The notes beneath the pieces are model-generated. The model did not search any database. It saw nothing but the letters and a program-made list of their open reading frames with translations, and was not told the origin of the DNA. Position numbers and translations under genes: made by a program. From NCBI GenBank assembly GCA_965243695.1, contig CBDEWC010000003.1, positions 45,121-109,120 on the forward strand: DNA of 64,000 bases. Direction: 5' to 3'. The first letter of the stretch is position 1. Each line of letters begins with the position of its first letter. Shown one piece after another: positions 17,009 through 26,366 of the stretch. This DNA comes from JAKVCB01 sp965243695 (GTDB lineage Bacteria; Planctomycetota; Planctomycetia; Pirellulales; Lacipirellulaceae).

Positions 17009-17452
17009 CTATGGCGATGGTTGGAGGTGAATTTCTGGAATCAATTCCGGATCAATTTTGATTTCAGGAAACTCCTCGGTTGAGGCAAGCGCCTCAGCAA
17101 AACAACGTTCATACTGATCGAGGAAGGTTTCTAAATCAATCCCCCGACAGTTCGGAAGGTAGCTTTGCAAATATTTCCGACTACTTAAGTATACCTTCCT
17201 TGCCCCCCGGATGTTACCGTTTCCAAAATGATGCAACGCGACGGCGACCTGGATGAGCCCCTGGTAGAAATGTCGCAACTCGCCACGATATTCAGTCCAA
17301 AGCTCTTCCCATACCTCGTGGGCCTCGAAATACTCGCACTCGTTAAAGTATTCGATGCCCTTTAAATAGGGTAATTCATACTGGACAGCTTCGTCGGTCA
17401 TGATTTTAAGGTGCTCACTTGCGTCGGTGCCGAAAGCAGGATTTAACGGCAT
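17009..17452 (-). CDS. DUF309 domain protein
   Basis: The core matches DUF309: YFNECEYFEAHEVWEELW, then FYQGLIQVAVALHHF and GNIRGARKVYLSS. It is all-helical with the conserved His-Glu-Trp group. The function is unknown; the conserved HEVWE residues suggest a ligand or metal site. ATG at 17452 gives 147 residues. An ATG at 17401 is equally possible, since neither has a good ribosome site. It lies just downstream of the Bax1-like gene (34 bases) and upstream of the LON protein, all in one direction. Confidence 0.87.
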   Translation of the reverse strand: MPLNPAFGTDASEHLKIMTDEAVQYELPYLKGIEYFNECEYFEAHEVWEELWTEYRGELRHFYQGLIQVAVALHHFGNGNIRGARKVYLSSRKYLQSYLPNCRGIDLETFLDQYERCFAEALASTEEFPEIKIDPELIPEIHLQPSP

Positions 17453-17486
17453 TTGCCGGAAAACTGGTTATTGAGGCATGCTGGTT

Positions 17487-18236
17487 TTAATCGCGACCCG
17501 ACAGCGAAATCACAATCTGCAAGAGGTACCAAAATAGAAGCGCTACCGAGGCGAACAGGGCCAGTGAGGCGGCCACGTGTTGGTCGGTACGATAGTGAAG
17601 CAGGACGTTCGAGGTGTCGTAGAGAATAAATCCACAGGCGAAGACCACAAATGCTGAACAAAGAAGTATCCCGAAGTTGATCAGCCCGAACAGGCTTAAA
17701 GCAATCAAGCCGAACCCGACCATTCCCGCAATTCCCAGAATCGGACCCAAGTACGAAAAATCATGGCGGGTAAGAAAAACAGTTGCAGTCAACACGCCGA
17801 AGATCAGTAGGGTCGCAATCCCCGCAATCAATATCGGACTGTACGTCCCACCTCCGATTTTCATCGCATACAGGTTGGCAATCCATAGCAGGGGGCACAG
17901 GATGACCGCCTGGGCCAGCACGTAAGCGAACAGCCCCATATACTGAGTGCCAATGGAGGTGTCGGATCGTGCCCATTGATTGGCCATCCAACTCACCAAC
18001 ATAAAACCACCAAACATGATCAGCCACCACCATCGGCCTTGCATCAAGGCGGGCATCCATTCATCGAGTGGCAATACCTTGAAGAAGATGAATTCCAGCA
18101 GCACCAGTGCATAAACAGCGGCTACCAGGTGCGTGTACGTTTTGCGAATAAAGCTCAACCGGGCGTCGGCAGTTGCTTCAGCAGCCGTGCTGAGCGTGGC
18201 ATACGGGTTGTCTGCAAGGTAGTCTGCTTGCTTCAT
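17487..18236 (-). CDS. Bax inhibitor-1/YccA-type membrane protein
   Basis: 249 residues with seven hydrophobic helices. FIRKTYTHLVAAVYAL matches the start of the BI-1 core, and FGLINFGILLCSAFVVFACGFILYDT is the late helix with the conserved Asp. The family forms calcium- or proton-sensitive leak channels; in bacteria YccA also modulates FtsH. The first 25 residues are a polar leader. ATG start at 18236. A 375-base gap with tandem palindromes separates it from divergent pyrD. Confidence 0.9.
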   Translation of the reverse strand: MKQADYLADNPYATLSTAAEATADARLSFIRKTYTHLVAAVYALVLLEFIFFKVLPLDEWMPALMQGRWWWLIMFGGFMLVSWMANQWARSDTSIGTQYMGLFAYVLAQAVILCPLLWIANLYAMKIGGGTYSPILIAGIATLLIFGVLTATVFLTRHDFSYLGPILGIAGMVGFGLIALSLFGLINFGILLCSAFVVFACGFILYDTSNVLLHYRTDQHVAASLALFASVALLFWYLLQIVISLSGRD

Positions 18237-18611
18237 CGTTGAAGGCCCTTTTGCGTTGAGGGTTAAAAGTGGTTTTTGTGGTGAGAAATGGGAAGGATTC
18301 TCTGCGGAGTTGCCCGGGGGTCCCCCAGGTTGACCTCTACGCGTTTAAGTTTAGATTTGGTAAGATCTTGGGTCAAGTTTTGTTTGGACCATCTCCTGCG
18401 GTCAAGAAGGGTCTTGCCCGGGATGCAAGAAAAGTCTTGCCTGGGATGCAAGAAAAGTCTTGCCAGGGATGTTTGTGGCCCATGTTTGCCGGTGGTGTCG
18501 AGAGGAATGCCCGATCTGCTCGGCCGTCTGCGCCTTGCGGACGATTTGCCTCCCAGTTGTGGGCTTGGCCAGGTGGCTTGTTCCGGTCGACAGTTCGCTC
18601 CTTGAGATCAA
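18237..18611. other. Divergent intergenic region with hairpin repeats
   Basis: Lies between the Bax1-like gene (minus) and pyrD (plus). It carries the 23-bp tandem repeat at 18411-18471 and a related small inverted repeat, CTTGGGTCAAG followed by TTTTG, near 18367. I see no coding sequence. Promoters for both neighbours should be here. Confidence 0.5.
18411..18471. repeat. 23-bp tandem repeat of palindromic units
   Basis: Two full units at 18411-18433 and 18434-18456 differ by one base, and a partial third unit begins at 18457. Each full unit contains TCTTGC, a seven-base spacer and GCAAGA, so each can fold as a hairpin. It lies 140 bases before pyrD. Could be regulatory or only a slippage product. 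Confidence 0.85.
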
Positions 18612-19565
18612 GTGAAGATTATGAAAACCGGTTCCCCAAAAGATCAGTCCCCTGGGTCGTCCGTGGATCTTTCGGTTCGTCTGGGGCGTCTGGAGTTGCC
18701 CAATCCGATCCTGGTTGCATCTGGAACCTTTGGGTATGCACGGGAAATGGAGCCCATGGTCGACCTGTCGCGGTTGGGTGGCATCCTTCCCAAGACGGTC
18801 ACTTGGGAACCCCGGGCAGGGAACGCGCCATGGCGAACCGTGGAGACCCCTGCCGGTATGCTCAACTCCATCGGGCTCGACAATGATGGTGTGGAGGCCT
18901 TTCTGGCCCATCACTTGCCTTATCTTGCCAATTTGGGGGTTCCTGTCATTGTGAGCGTGGCGGGGAGTTCCCACGACGAGTTTGTACGTCTTGCCGAACG
19001 TTTCAACGATGTGGAAATAGGCGGGATTGAGCTCAATATTTCCTGTCCCAACGTGAGTTGTGGCGTCGATTTTGGAATCGACTGCGGACTGTGTGAAAAG
19101 CTTGTTGCTGATTGTCGGCAGGCGGCCCGCTGGCCTTTGATTGCCAAGTTGACTCCCAATGTCACCAGCATTGCTGACATTGCCCAGGCGGCCGAGGCAG
19201 GCGGAGCGGATGCCATATCGCTTGTCAATACGTGCCAGGGGATGGCTATCGACTGGCGCAAGCGACGGTCGATGTTGGGCGGCCTGTTTGGCGGACTCAG
19301 TGGCCCGGCCATCAAGCCGATTGCCTTGCGGTGTGTCTGTCAGGCAGCTCAGGCCACGAAAATCCCTATCATCGGGATTGGTGGAATTGCTACGGTTGAC
19401 GATGTGATGGAATTTCTGGTTGCCGGTGCAAACGCGGTTCAACTCGGCACCGTCAATTTTTACAATCCAGGAGCCAGTATCGAAGTGCTTGACGCGTTGC
19501 CGGCTGCCCTGGCCGAGGCAGGAGTAGCCAGCCCAGCAGAACTGGTGGGCACGCTTGTGAGGTGA
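18612..19565 (+). CDS. pyrD: Dihydroorotate dehydrogenase, class 1B type
   Basis: FMN enzyme oxidising dihydroorotate to orotate in pyrimidine synthesis. PNPILVASGTFGY opens the barrel. TPAGMLNSIGLDN and ELNISCPNVSCGVDFG carry the substrate loop and the catalytic Cys region. KLTPNVTSIADIA, SLVNTCQGM and IIGIGGIATVDDVMEFLVAG supply flavin and phosphate contacts. The 317-residue length fits the class 1B catalytic subunit, which needs PyrK; no pyrK is seen in this window. An Asn-Thr-Cys in place of the usual Asn-Thr is a small oddity. The GTG at 18612 is used, with an in-frame ATG at 18621 as the alternative. Confidence 0.93.
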   Translation: MKIMKTGSPKDQSPGSSVDLSVRLGRLELPNPILVASGTFGYAREMEPMVDLSRLGGILPKTVTWEPRAGNAPWRTVETPAGMLNSIGLDNDGVEAFLAHHLPYLANLGVPVIVSVAGSSHDEFVRLAERFNDVEIGGIELNISCPNVSCGVDFGIDCGLCEKLVADCRQAARWPLIAKLTPNVTSIADIAQAAEAGGADAISLVNTCQGMAIDWRKRRSMLGGLFGGLSGPAIKPIALRCVCQAAQATKIPIIGIGGIATVDDVMEFLVAGANAVQLGTVNFYNPGASIEVLDALPAALAEAGVASPAELVGTLVR

Positions 19566-19697
19566 TTGTTTGGCAGGTAAGGTTGGCAGGTAAGGCAGTG
19601 GTGCGCCACCGCGTATCTGGTACCTTGGAGCGTTTCCTGTAACTCCATTAGCCGGTTTTTGGAAAACTATTCTTCCCCTTTACCCCGATAAAGTCCC

Positions 19698-20660
19698 GTG
19701 CGCGTTTTAAGTGGAATTCAACCGACTGGCCGGCCTCACTGGGGGAATTACTTCGGCGCAATTCGCCAGTACATTGCCCTGCAAGATGCCGATCAGGCAT
19801 TTTATTTTATCGCCAATTTGCATGCGCTCACGACCGTGCGCGATCGAGACCAGCTTCGCCAGTTGTCGCTCGACACGGCGATGGATCTCCTTGCGCTCGG
19901 TTTGAATCCTGACCAGGCGACCTTGTTTGTCCAGTCGGACATTCCCCAAGTAAGTGAGCTTTGTTGGTTGTTGATGACAGGAACTCCTCTCGGTTTGCTG
20001 GAACGATGTCATGCCTACAAGGATAAAAAAGCAAAAGGTCTGTCGGCAGATACAGGATTGTTTACCTATCCTGTACTCCAGGCTGCAGACATTTTGCTCT
20101 ACGACAGCGATACCGTACCGGTGGGTGAGGACCAGTTGCAGCACATCGAAGTTTGTCGAGACATAGCCGGCAGCTTTAACCATGTTTACGGGGAGGTGTT
20201 TGTGATCCCGAAAGCCAAGGTGCTCGATCAAGCAGCACGGGTTCCCGGGACCGATGGCGAAAAAATGTCGAAGAGCTATGGGAACACGCTGGAACTGTTT
20301 GCAGAGGCAAAGCCTCAGCGGAAGCAGATTATGAGAATTGTCACCGACTCGCGGGCGATGGAAGATCCCAAGGAACCCGTTGGCGATGTGTTGTTTGACC
20401 TGTATGCGTTGTTTGCCACAGATACGGAGCGGGCCGAGATGGCTGACTTGTACAACCGGGGGGGATTCGGTTACGGAGAAGTGAAGAAGGCACTGGCCGA
20501 CGTGGCCGAGCGCTACTTTGCCGAGCCGCGCGCCCGACGAGCAGAACTGGCAGCACAGCCCGAGAAAGTTCGCGAGATTCTGGGCGACGGTGCCGCCCGT
20601 GCCCGTAAAAAAGCCAGTGAGGTGCTGGCCCGCGTGCAGGAGGCATGCGGCGTTAAGTAA
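19698..20660 (+). CDS. trpS: Tryptophanyl-tRNA synthetase
   Basis: Class I synthetase charging tRNA-Trp. PTGRPHWGNYFGA at residues 9-21 is the HIGH-type motif. YKDKKAKG, FTYPVLQAADILLY and GEDQLQHIEVCRDIA are typical of bacterial TrpRS, and EKMSKSYGN near 190 is the KMSKS loop. The length of 320 residues is normal. The start is GTG at 19698, where family sequence (VLSGIQPTG) begins directly. 130 bases downstream of pyrD. Confidence 0.96.
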   Translation: MRVLSGIQPTGRPHWGNYFGAIRQYIALQDADQAFYFIANLHALTTVRDRDQLRQLSLDTAMDLLALGLNPDQATLFVQSDIPQVSELCWLLMTGTPLGLLERCHAYKDKKAKGLSADTGLFTYPVLQAADILLYDSDTVPVGEDQLQHIEVCRDIAGSFNHVYGEVFVIPKAKVLDQAARVPGTDGEKMSKSYGNTLELFAEAKPQRKQIMRIVTDSRAMEDPKEPVGDVLFDLYALFATDTERAEMADLYNRGGFGYGEVKKALADVAERYFAEPRARRAELAAQPEKVREILGDGAARARKKASEVLARVQEACGVK

Positions 20661-20731
20661 ATTTCTTGAATTTCCATTCCGCTAGTCTGTAGAAACTGAC
20701 CAGTCGCGGCTCTCCGCATGAAGGTGTCCCC

Positions 20732-21883
20732 ATGAAATTCCGTACCCGTGCGATTCACGTTGGGAATGAGCGATGTGCCCAAACCGGTGCCGTCGTGCCA
20801 CCGATTCATGTTGCCTCGACTTTTGTGCAGCACGAAGCCGGCAAGTGGCGCGAGTTTGATTACTCGCGGAGTGGAAATCCCACCCGAAAGGGACTTGAAC
20901 AAACGGTCGCCGCGCTGGAGGGCGGCTGTGGTGGGCTGGCTTTTTCCAGTGGCATGGCTGCTATTCATGGTGTGGTCACCATGCTTGAATCAGGAGACCA
21001 TGTGGTGGCAGGAGAAGACATTTATGGTGGGACCTATCGCCTCCTGCATCATGTGGCGAACCGGGCAGGCATTGGGGTCGATTTGGTCGATACAACCGAC
21101 GTTGCCCAGATCGCCGGCGCCATGACTCCGCAAACAAAACTTGTGTGGATCGAATCTCCCGGGAATCCGAGGCTCACGATCACGGATATTGCCGCTTGTG
21201 CTGAAGTTGCCCACGCAAAAGGTGCCCTGTTGGGAATCGACAATACCTTTGCGACCCCCGTTTTGACGCGGCCACTGGAACTGGGGGCCGATATTGTGAT
21301 GCACTCGGCCACAAAATACCTGGGTGGGCACAGTGACCTGGTGGGGGGTGTTTTGGTGGTCAAGTCGGAAGATCTTTTCGACCGGCTCTATTTTGTGCAG
21401 AACGCAACCGGCGCTGTCCTCAGTCCTTTTGATTCGTTCCTTTGTTCTCGCGGCATCAAGACATTGGCTCTTCGTGTGCTGGAGCAGAGCCGTACAGCCC
21501 AGCAACTGGCCGAGTGGTTGGATGCCCACTCGCAGGTCCGACGCGTGCTCTATCCGGGCTTGCCCAACCATCCCGGTCACCAGATTGCCGGTCAGCAAAT
21601 GCACGATGCGTTTGGGGCCATGCTTTCTTTTGAGTTGGATGCTGATCTTGATGCGACCAGGCGGTTTGTGGAGTCGACAACACTCTTTCAACTAGCCGTG
21701 AGCCTGGGGGCAGTCGAATCGTTGATCGAACAACCGGCGACCATGTCGCATGCCAGTTATGATGCGGCAGATCGAGCCGCGCATAATATCACCGACAGTT
21801 TGATTCGACTGTCGGTTGGGCTGGAAGATTTTGACGATCTCCAGCAAGATCTCCAGGCGGCCTTCACGGCAGCTGGATCGTAG
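20732..21883 (+). CDS. Trans-sulfuration PLP enzyme (cystathionine gamma-synthase/lyase family)
   Basis: Cys/Met-metabolism PLP fold. FDYSRSGNPTRKGLE, the phosphate-binding AFSSGMAAIHGV, and the Schiff-base Lys in MHSATKYLGGHSDLVGG are all present, then SLGAVESLIEQPATMSH near the C-terminus. 383 residues. The family includes cystathionine gamma-synthase, gamma-lyase and O-acetylhomoserine sulfhydrylases, and the sequence alone does not fix the substrate. ATG start at 20732. It follows trpS by 70 bases and converges with aat at the 3' end. Confidence 0.88.
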   Translation: MKFRTRAIHVGNERCAQTGAVVPPIHVASTFVQHEAGKWREFDYSRSGNPTRKGLEQTVAALEGGCGGLAFSSGMAAIHGVVTMLESGDHVVAGEDIYGGTYRLLHHVANRAGIGVDLVDTTDVAQIAGAMTPQTKLVWIESPGNPRLTITDIAACAEVAHAKGALLGIDNTFATPVLTRPLELGADIVMHSATKYLGGHSDLVGGVLVVKSEDLFDRLYFVQNATGAVLSPFDSFLCSRGIKTLALRVLEQSRTAQQLAEWLDAHSQVRRVLYPGLPNHPGHQIAGQQMHDAFGAMLSFELDADLDATRRFVESTTLFQLAVSLGAVESLIEQPATMSHASYDAADRAAHNITDSLIRLSVGLEDFDDLQQDLQAAFTAAGS

Positions 21884-21953
21884 CCAAGCGCCAGCGGCGA
21901 TGGTGGGATCAGGTCTTGGAAATGACGTGATGATCGTGCGATTCAAGCAACGT

Positions 21954-22727
21954 TTAGCCGTTGTGAACTGCCGCTGGGTCTGCCTCCAAGGTCGTGCCAA
22001 AGGTGACTGGCAGGCGGACCGCCGCAGCAAGGTGTCGAAGATATTTCCGGCGGGGTATTTCGGACACGCCCATTCGGCCCGTATGAGGAGTCCATTGCTG
22101 CACGTCCAGCAACTGGTAGCCTCGCGACCGAAGATGGTTGACCAGATGGACCAGAGCGATCTTGGAAGCATCCCGTACACGATAAAATTTGCTCTCAGCG
22201 GCAAAGAAACCACCAATTGCAATCCCATAGGTTCCTCCAACCAGTTGATTTCCAAGCCATGTTTCCACGCTGTGGGCATGGCCAAGTCGATGCATTTCGC
22301 AATAGGCGTCGATCATGCTTGGTAGCAACCACGTGGCACCCTGCCGGTCATTGGCTGTAGCACAACCCTCGATGACACCGCGAAAGTCCCTGTCGCACGT
22401 CACCATGAATTTTTGACTCGAGATGGTGCGCTTTAATCGTCGCGAGACGTGGAACTGGTCCAGTTTGAGCACCGCCCGTGGGTCGGGTGACCACCAGGCC
22501 ATCGGTTCGTCTTCCCACACGGGCCAGGGAAAGATCCCGTGCTGGTAGGCGTCGAGTAGCCATTTTGCTTGCAAGCTCCCACCCACACACACCAGGCCAT
22601 CGACGGTTGTTGCAAAGGGGGGCGGAAAAAAACGTGGTTCAGGAAATCTAGCGGAGAGGTCCTCGGCCGTAACCTGAACGTCATTAGGTACAAGGATTTT
22701 TGACGAGGGGCGTCTTTGCTTATCCAT
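21954..22727 (-). CDS. aat: Leucyl/phenylalanyl-tRNA-protein transferase
   Basis: Adds Leu or Phe to proteins with N-terminal Arg/Lys, making N-degrons for ClpS-ClpAP. RFPEPRFFPPP, GLVCVGGSL, LLDAYQHGIFPWP and WWSPDPRAVL follow the family. HSVETWLGNQLVGGTYGIAIGGFFAAESKFYRV and DASKIALVHLV are the GNAT-like core. 257 residues with an N-terminal extension of about 20. ATG start at 22727. It is divergent from the htrA-like gene over 420 bases. Confidence 0.94.
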   Translation of the reverse strand: MDKQRRPSSKILVPNDVQVTAEDLSARFPEPRFFPPPFATTVDGLVCVGGSLQAKWLLDAYQHGIFPWPVWEDEPMAWWSPDPRAVLKLDQFHVSRRLKRTISSQKFMVTCDRDFRGVIEGCATANDRQGATWLLPSMIDAYCEMHRLGHAHSVETWLGNQLVGGTYGIAIGGFFAAESKFYRVRDASKIALVHLVNHLRSRGYQLLDVQQWTPHTGRMGVSEIPRRKYLRHLAAAVRLPVTFGTTLEADPAAVHNG

Positions 22728-23149
22728 ATCTATTGAAAATAGTCACCATCGAAGGCAATTCCTAGTGGCGAAAACCCGTTTTGGTTATGTCGGGTCAAGG
22801 CAAATTCCTGGGGCAATTTTCGGGACACGACGCAACCAGGTTTGGTTTGGTTGCAGAATGCGGTCTGGGAGGGAGGCCCCCCGTATCGTCAAAGTGGCAG
22901 AACGCCATACATTAACGCTGGAACTCGCTAGCGACGCTCGTCACGAGAAATTATCGGTTTTATGGAGTCGTGGTTCCGAGGGGCCGACGCTTGGCAGTGT
23001 GCCTCGACAACCCTCTGCTGGCCGGCGAAATGCGTGCAAACGGAAAATTGGGGCCAAAACGGGCCAATCGCCAGAATCACGAAGAGTGCGTATAATTACG
23101 AAGTTGGTGTTATTCCGCCCCGTCTGCCTTTCAGTTTAGCCGCTCTGCT
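22728..23149. other. Divergent intergenic region, no gene recognised
   Basis: Between aat (minus) and the htrA-like protease (plus). A plus-strand frame at 22765-23139 is open but has no family features or ribosome site. Promoters for both neighbours are expected. I see no strong repeats or hairpins. Confidence 0.4.
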
Positions 23150-24355
23150 ATGGACCAACAAAATGAATTTCAGCCGCCGGGGATTGACCCACCCACGGTC
23201 CTCGATCATGGTTCGATGGATGGTAAGCAGAGAAAGGCCTCAGGGAGAAACTCTCGCCTCTTTTACATGATGTTCGTCTTTTTCTGCCTGACCTTGGTGA
23301 TTGCCGGACCGTTTGTCGTTGGCCAGTTTCAATACATGACGACGTACAACACTCTCCAAGCCGAGGTGGATGTGTCGCGGGAAGCACTTCGCGATTTGAA
23401 ACCAAAACTTGCCGACTTTATGATGGCATCGCGGTTGTTGGCCAAGCGGGTATCGCCGAGTGTTGTCGGGATTTATTCCCCGGGGCCCAGGGGGACTTCT
23501 GGTCACGGCTCTGGTGTCATTGTTGATCCAATTGGCTATATTGTGACCAACTACCATGTCATCGCCAAATTGCAACAACTCCGAGTTCGGCTTGGTGACG
23601 GCCGGGAAAGCGACGCGACTGTCGTAGGTGGAGATCCGGGTACCGACGTTGCCATATTGCGGATTGATATGGAGAACCTTATTGCGGCAGAGTGGGGCGA
23701 CAGCGAGGACCTGAGCGTGGGTGATTTGGTTTGGGCCTGGGGTAGCCCGTTTGGTCTGGATCGCAGCGTCACTTTTGGCATCGTTAGTGCCAAGGGCAGG
23801 CGGATTGGGAGCGGCGTAACACATTCTCCTTACCAGGAATACCTGCAGACCGATGCCGCCATTAATCCAGGTAACAGCGGGGGGCCGTTGGTGGATGTTG
23901 AAGGGAAGATTGTGGGGATCAATACGGCCATTATGAGCTCTTCGTATCAGGGGGTGAGCCTGGCAATTCCAAGCAACCTTGTCCGGGAGAAGTATGAGCA
24001 ACTTCTGGACAAAGGATGGATTACCCGTGGCTACCTTGGCGTGAATCCCCGCCCGGTGCCTGTGGAGTTGCAGAAAAAATTAGGGCTCGACGTGGGGGAG
24101 GGTGTTTTTGTGAGAGAGGTTTCCCGTGGTGGGCCGGGGTATAAAGCGGGAGTTCGCTCGGGCGATGTTATTCTTGAGTGGAATGGGTCTGCGGCAACGG
24201 ATCCAACCTTGTTAAGTCGTATGATTGCGGCTACCGAAATCGGCTCTTCAGCTCAGGTGATTGTTGCACGGCCCGTAGCCGAGGTCGATTCTGATGAACA
24301 GTCTGTTCGTCGCCTTGAATTGGATGTGGTTGTTGGAAGGCACCCGAATTATTAA
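23150..24355 (+). CDS. Membrane-anchored HtrA/Deg-type serine protease
   Basis: Residues 38-60 are a single membrane helix (MFVFFCLTLVIAGPFVVG) after a polar leader, placing the protease on the periplasmic side. The trypsin-like domain has TNYHVI (His), GTDVAIL (Asp) and NPGNSGGPLVD (Ser, near residue 243). One PDZ domain follows (GYLGVNPRPVP, GVFVREVSRGGPGYKAGVRSGDVIL). About 400 residues. It should degrade or survey misfolded envelope proteins. ATG start at 23150; dnaG begins 29 bases after its stop in the same direction. Confidence 0.92.
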   Translation: MDQQNEFQPPGIDPPTVLDHGSMDGKQRKASGRNSRLFYMMFVFFCLTLVIAGPFVVGQFQYMTTYNTLQAEVDVSREALRDLKPKLADFMMASRLLAKRVSPSVVGIYSPGPRGTSGHGSGVIVDPIGYIVTNYHVIAKLQQLRVRLGDGRESDATVVGGDPGTDVAILRIDMENLIAAEWGDSEDLSVGDLVWAWGSPFGLDRSVTFGIVSAKGRRIGSGVTHSPYQEYLQTDAAINPGNSGGPLVDVEGKIVGINTAIMSSSYQGVSLAIPSNLVREKYEQLLDKGWITRGYLGVNPRPVPVELQKKLGLDVGEGVFVREVSRGGPGYKAGVRSGDVILEWNGSAATDPTLLSRMIAATEIGSSAQVIVARPVAEVDSDEQSVRRLELDVVVGRHPNY

Positions 24356-24384
24356 AAAGCTGGTTCGCAAGGAGCGAGGACAGG

Positions 24385-26241
24385 ATGGAGAAGGCTGTTG
24401 CACTGGATGCCAAGGAGCAGATTCGCCAGGCGGTTGACCTGGTCGATGTGGTTGGCAGTTATCTTCCGCTTCGTCGGCAGGGCAAAAACTTCGTAGCTCT
24501 TTGTCCCTGGCACGACGATTCCCGGCCGAGTCTGCAAGTCAACCCGGAGCGTCAGTCCTTCAAGTGCTGGGTTTGTGATGTTGGCGGAGATGTTTTTAGT
24601 TTCATCATGCGGATTGAAGGAGTGGATTTTCGAGAGGCTCTCGAAATGCTGGCGGATCGTGCGGGGATTACGTTGCGTTCTCCCACGCAACTAGCAGCGG
24701 GTCAGCAGCTCGCTGGTGGGCCAGGAGACAAACGGACACTCTACGCCGCGATGGCATGGGCCGAAGAGAGGTTTCATCACTGTTTGCTAAAATCGCCTGA
24801 GGCACAGCCAGCCAGGGATTATCTTGCCTTGCGAAAAATCACTCGTGAGTTGGTCGATCGGTTTCGAGTTGGTTTTGCACCGAACCGTTGGGACTGGCTG
24901 GTTGGCCAGTCGTCGAATTCTCCGTGGACGCAAGCGGTTCTGGAACGCGTGGGATTGATGATACGCCGCGAACAAAGTGATCGCTATTACGACCGCTTTC
25001 GCGGTCGGTTGATGTTTCCGATTCGCGACGCACGAAGTCGCCCGATTGCGTTTGGTGGAAGAATTCTGCCTCAACTAGCCGACGAGAAGTCGGGAGGAAA
25101 ATACATCAATTCTCCCGAGACGCCCCTCTTCTCAAAGAGTCGTGAGTTTTATGGGCTTGACCGCGCACGTGATGCTATCAGAGAAGAAAAGCACATCATC
25201 GTGATGGAGGGTTATACCGATTGTCTGATGGCACACCAGCACGGTATTGAAAATGCGATTGCCGTGTTAGGGACCGCATTAGGGGAACGACACCTACCAA
25301 TCCTGCAGCGCCACGCTGCTAGCATCGTGTTGGTGCTCGATGGAGATGAGGCGGGACAACGTCGTACGAATGAGGTTTTGGAACTCTTTGTTGCTCAACA
25401 GATTGATTTGAAGATTTTGACCTTGCCTCAAGGGGGCGATCCATGTGATTTTATTGCAACGCAAGGAGGCGGTGCATTTCGACAGTTAATCTCGCAGGCT
25501 GTCGACGCACTCGAACACAAGCTCCGTATTGAATCCAAAGGATTGGATGTGCAGACGGATACACACGGTACAACCCAGGCTGCTGAACGAGTCTTGAGTA
25601 CGCTGGCACGGGCCCGCCCTGGCGCTGGGCTTGCTTCGTCGTCGATGTTGCTCCGCGAACAGCAGATGCTTTCCCGTACGGCGCGATACTTCCAACTCCC
25701 GGAAGTGAATTTACGCCGGCGACTGGCGGAGTTGCGGCAAACGCTTTCGCGCCGCCGGCTCGTTGCCACGGCTGAATCATCGAAAGTTTCGACGTCCCCC
25801 ACAGAACTTTTACCAGCTGCTTGGCCTCAGTGGGAACGTGAACTTTTAGAGCTTATTCTGCTTGACCCAAAGAATCTGGCAGCCCTTGCCCGCGAAATTG
25901 AAGCGGACACGGTTTCCACTTCGATAGCCCGCCGCCTGTATGAGCTGTGCCTACAACTACAGCAAGGTCACGACACGCCCTTGTATGAAAAATTAATGCT
26001 TTGCATTGAGGATCCGGAAGAGAAACGCATCTTGGTTGCTTTGGATGAGGAGAGTCGTGCCAAGGCGTCAAGTAATATGAGCCTGCGGCTTCGCGATCTA
26101 ATTGCGGCGCACAAAGGACAGAAACAGGAACCCGGTTCGGAGGTGCGCCCCGTAGCCGATAATGCCGACGAAGCATTGGCGCAATTTGTTAATCAAGCTC
26201 GCCCCGAACATCGCAGCAAATACGAGAGGAGGAAAAAGTGA
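24385..26241 (+). CDS. dnaG: DNA primase
   Basis: Makes RNA primers at the fork. The zinc ribbon ligands are C40, H43, C61 and C64 (CPWHDDSRPS and KCWVCDVGG). The N-terminal catalytic part has RFRGRLMFPI and GGRILP. The TOPRIM acidic centre is VMEGYTDCLMA, followed by VLGTALGERH and VLVLDGDEAGQRR. The C-terminal 200 residues form the helicase-interaction region. 618 residues, normal. ATG start. It sits between the protease and rpoD, keeping the dnaG-rpoD pair of the macromolecular synthesis operon, but rpsU is not the neighbour here. Confidence 0.96.
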   Translation: MEKAVALDAKEQIRQAVDLVDVVGSYLPLRRQGKNFVALCPWHDDSRPSLQVNPERQSFKCWVCDVGGDVFSFIMRIEGVDFREALEMLADRAGITLRSPTQLAAGQQLAGGPGDKRTLYAAMAWAEERFHHCLLKSPEAQPARDYLALRKITRELVDRFRVGFAPNRWDWLVGQSSNSPWTQAVLERVGLMIRREQSDRYYDRFRGRLMFPIRDARSRPIAFGGRILPQLADEKSGGKYINSPETPLFSKSREFYGLDRARDAIREEKHIIVMEGYTDCLMAHQHGIENAIAVLGTALGERHLPILQRHAASIVLVLDGDEAGQRRTNEVLELFVAQQIDLKILTLPQGGDPCDFIATQGGGAFRQLISQAVDALEHKLRIESKGLDVQTDTHGTTQAAERVLSTLARARPGAGLASSSMLLREQQMLSRTARYFQLPEVNLRRRLAELRQTLSRRRLVATAESSKVSTSPTELLPAAWPQWERELLELILLDPKNLAALAREIEADTVSTSIARRLYELCLQLQQGHDTPLYEKLMLCIEDPEEKRILVALDEESRAKASSNMSLRLRDLIAAHKGQKQEPGSEVRPVADNADEALAQFVNQARPEHRSKYERRKK

Positions 26242-26366
26242 ACGACGCAACGTAATTGGTAAAGCATGGCCGCCAGGTGACTTTCGAGCTCACGGATGAG
26301 CGCGGGGCCTGGTCGGTTTCGTATCCTCGAAACCAGGCACGCCGGAGGTGTGTGAGGAGTCGAATC

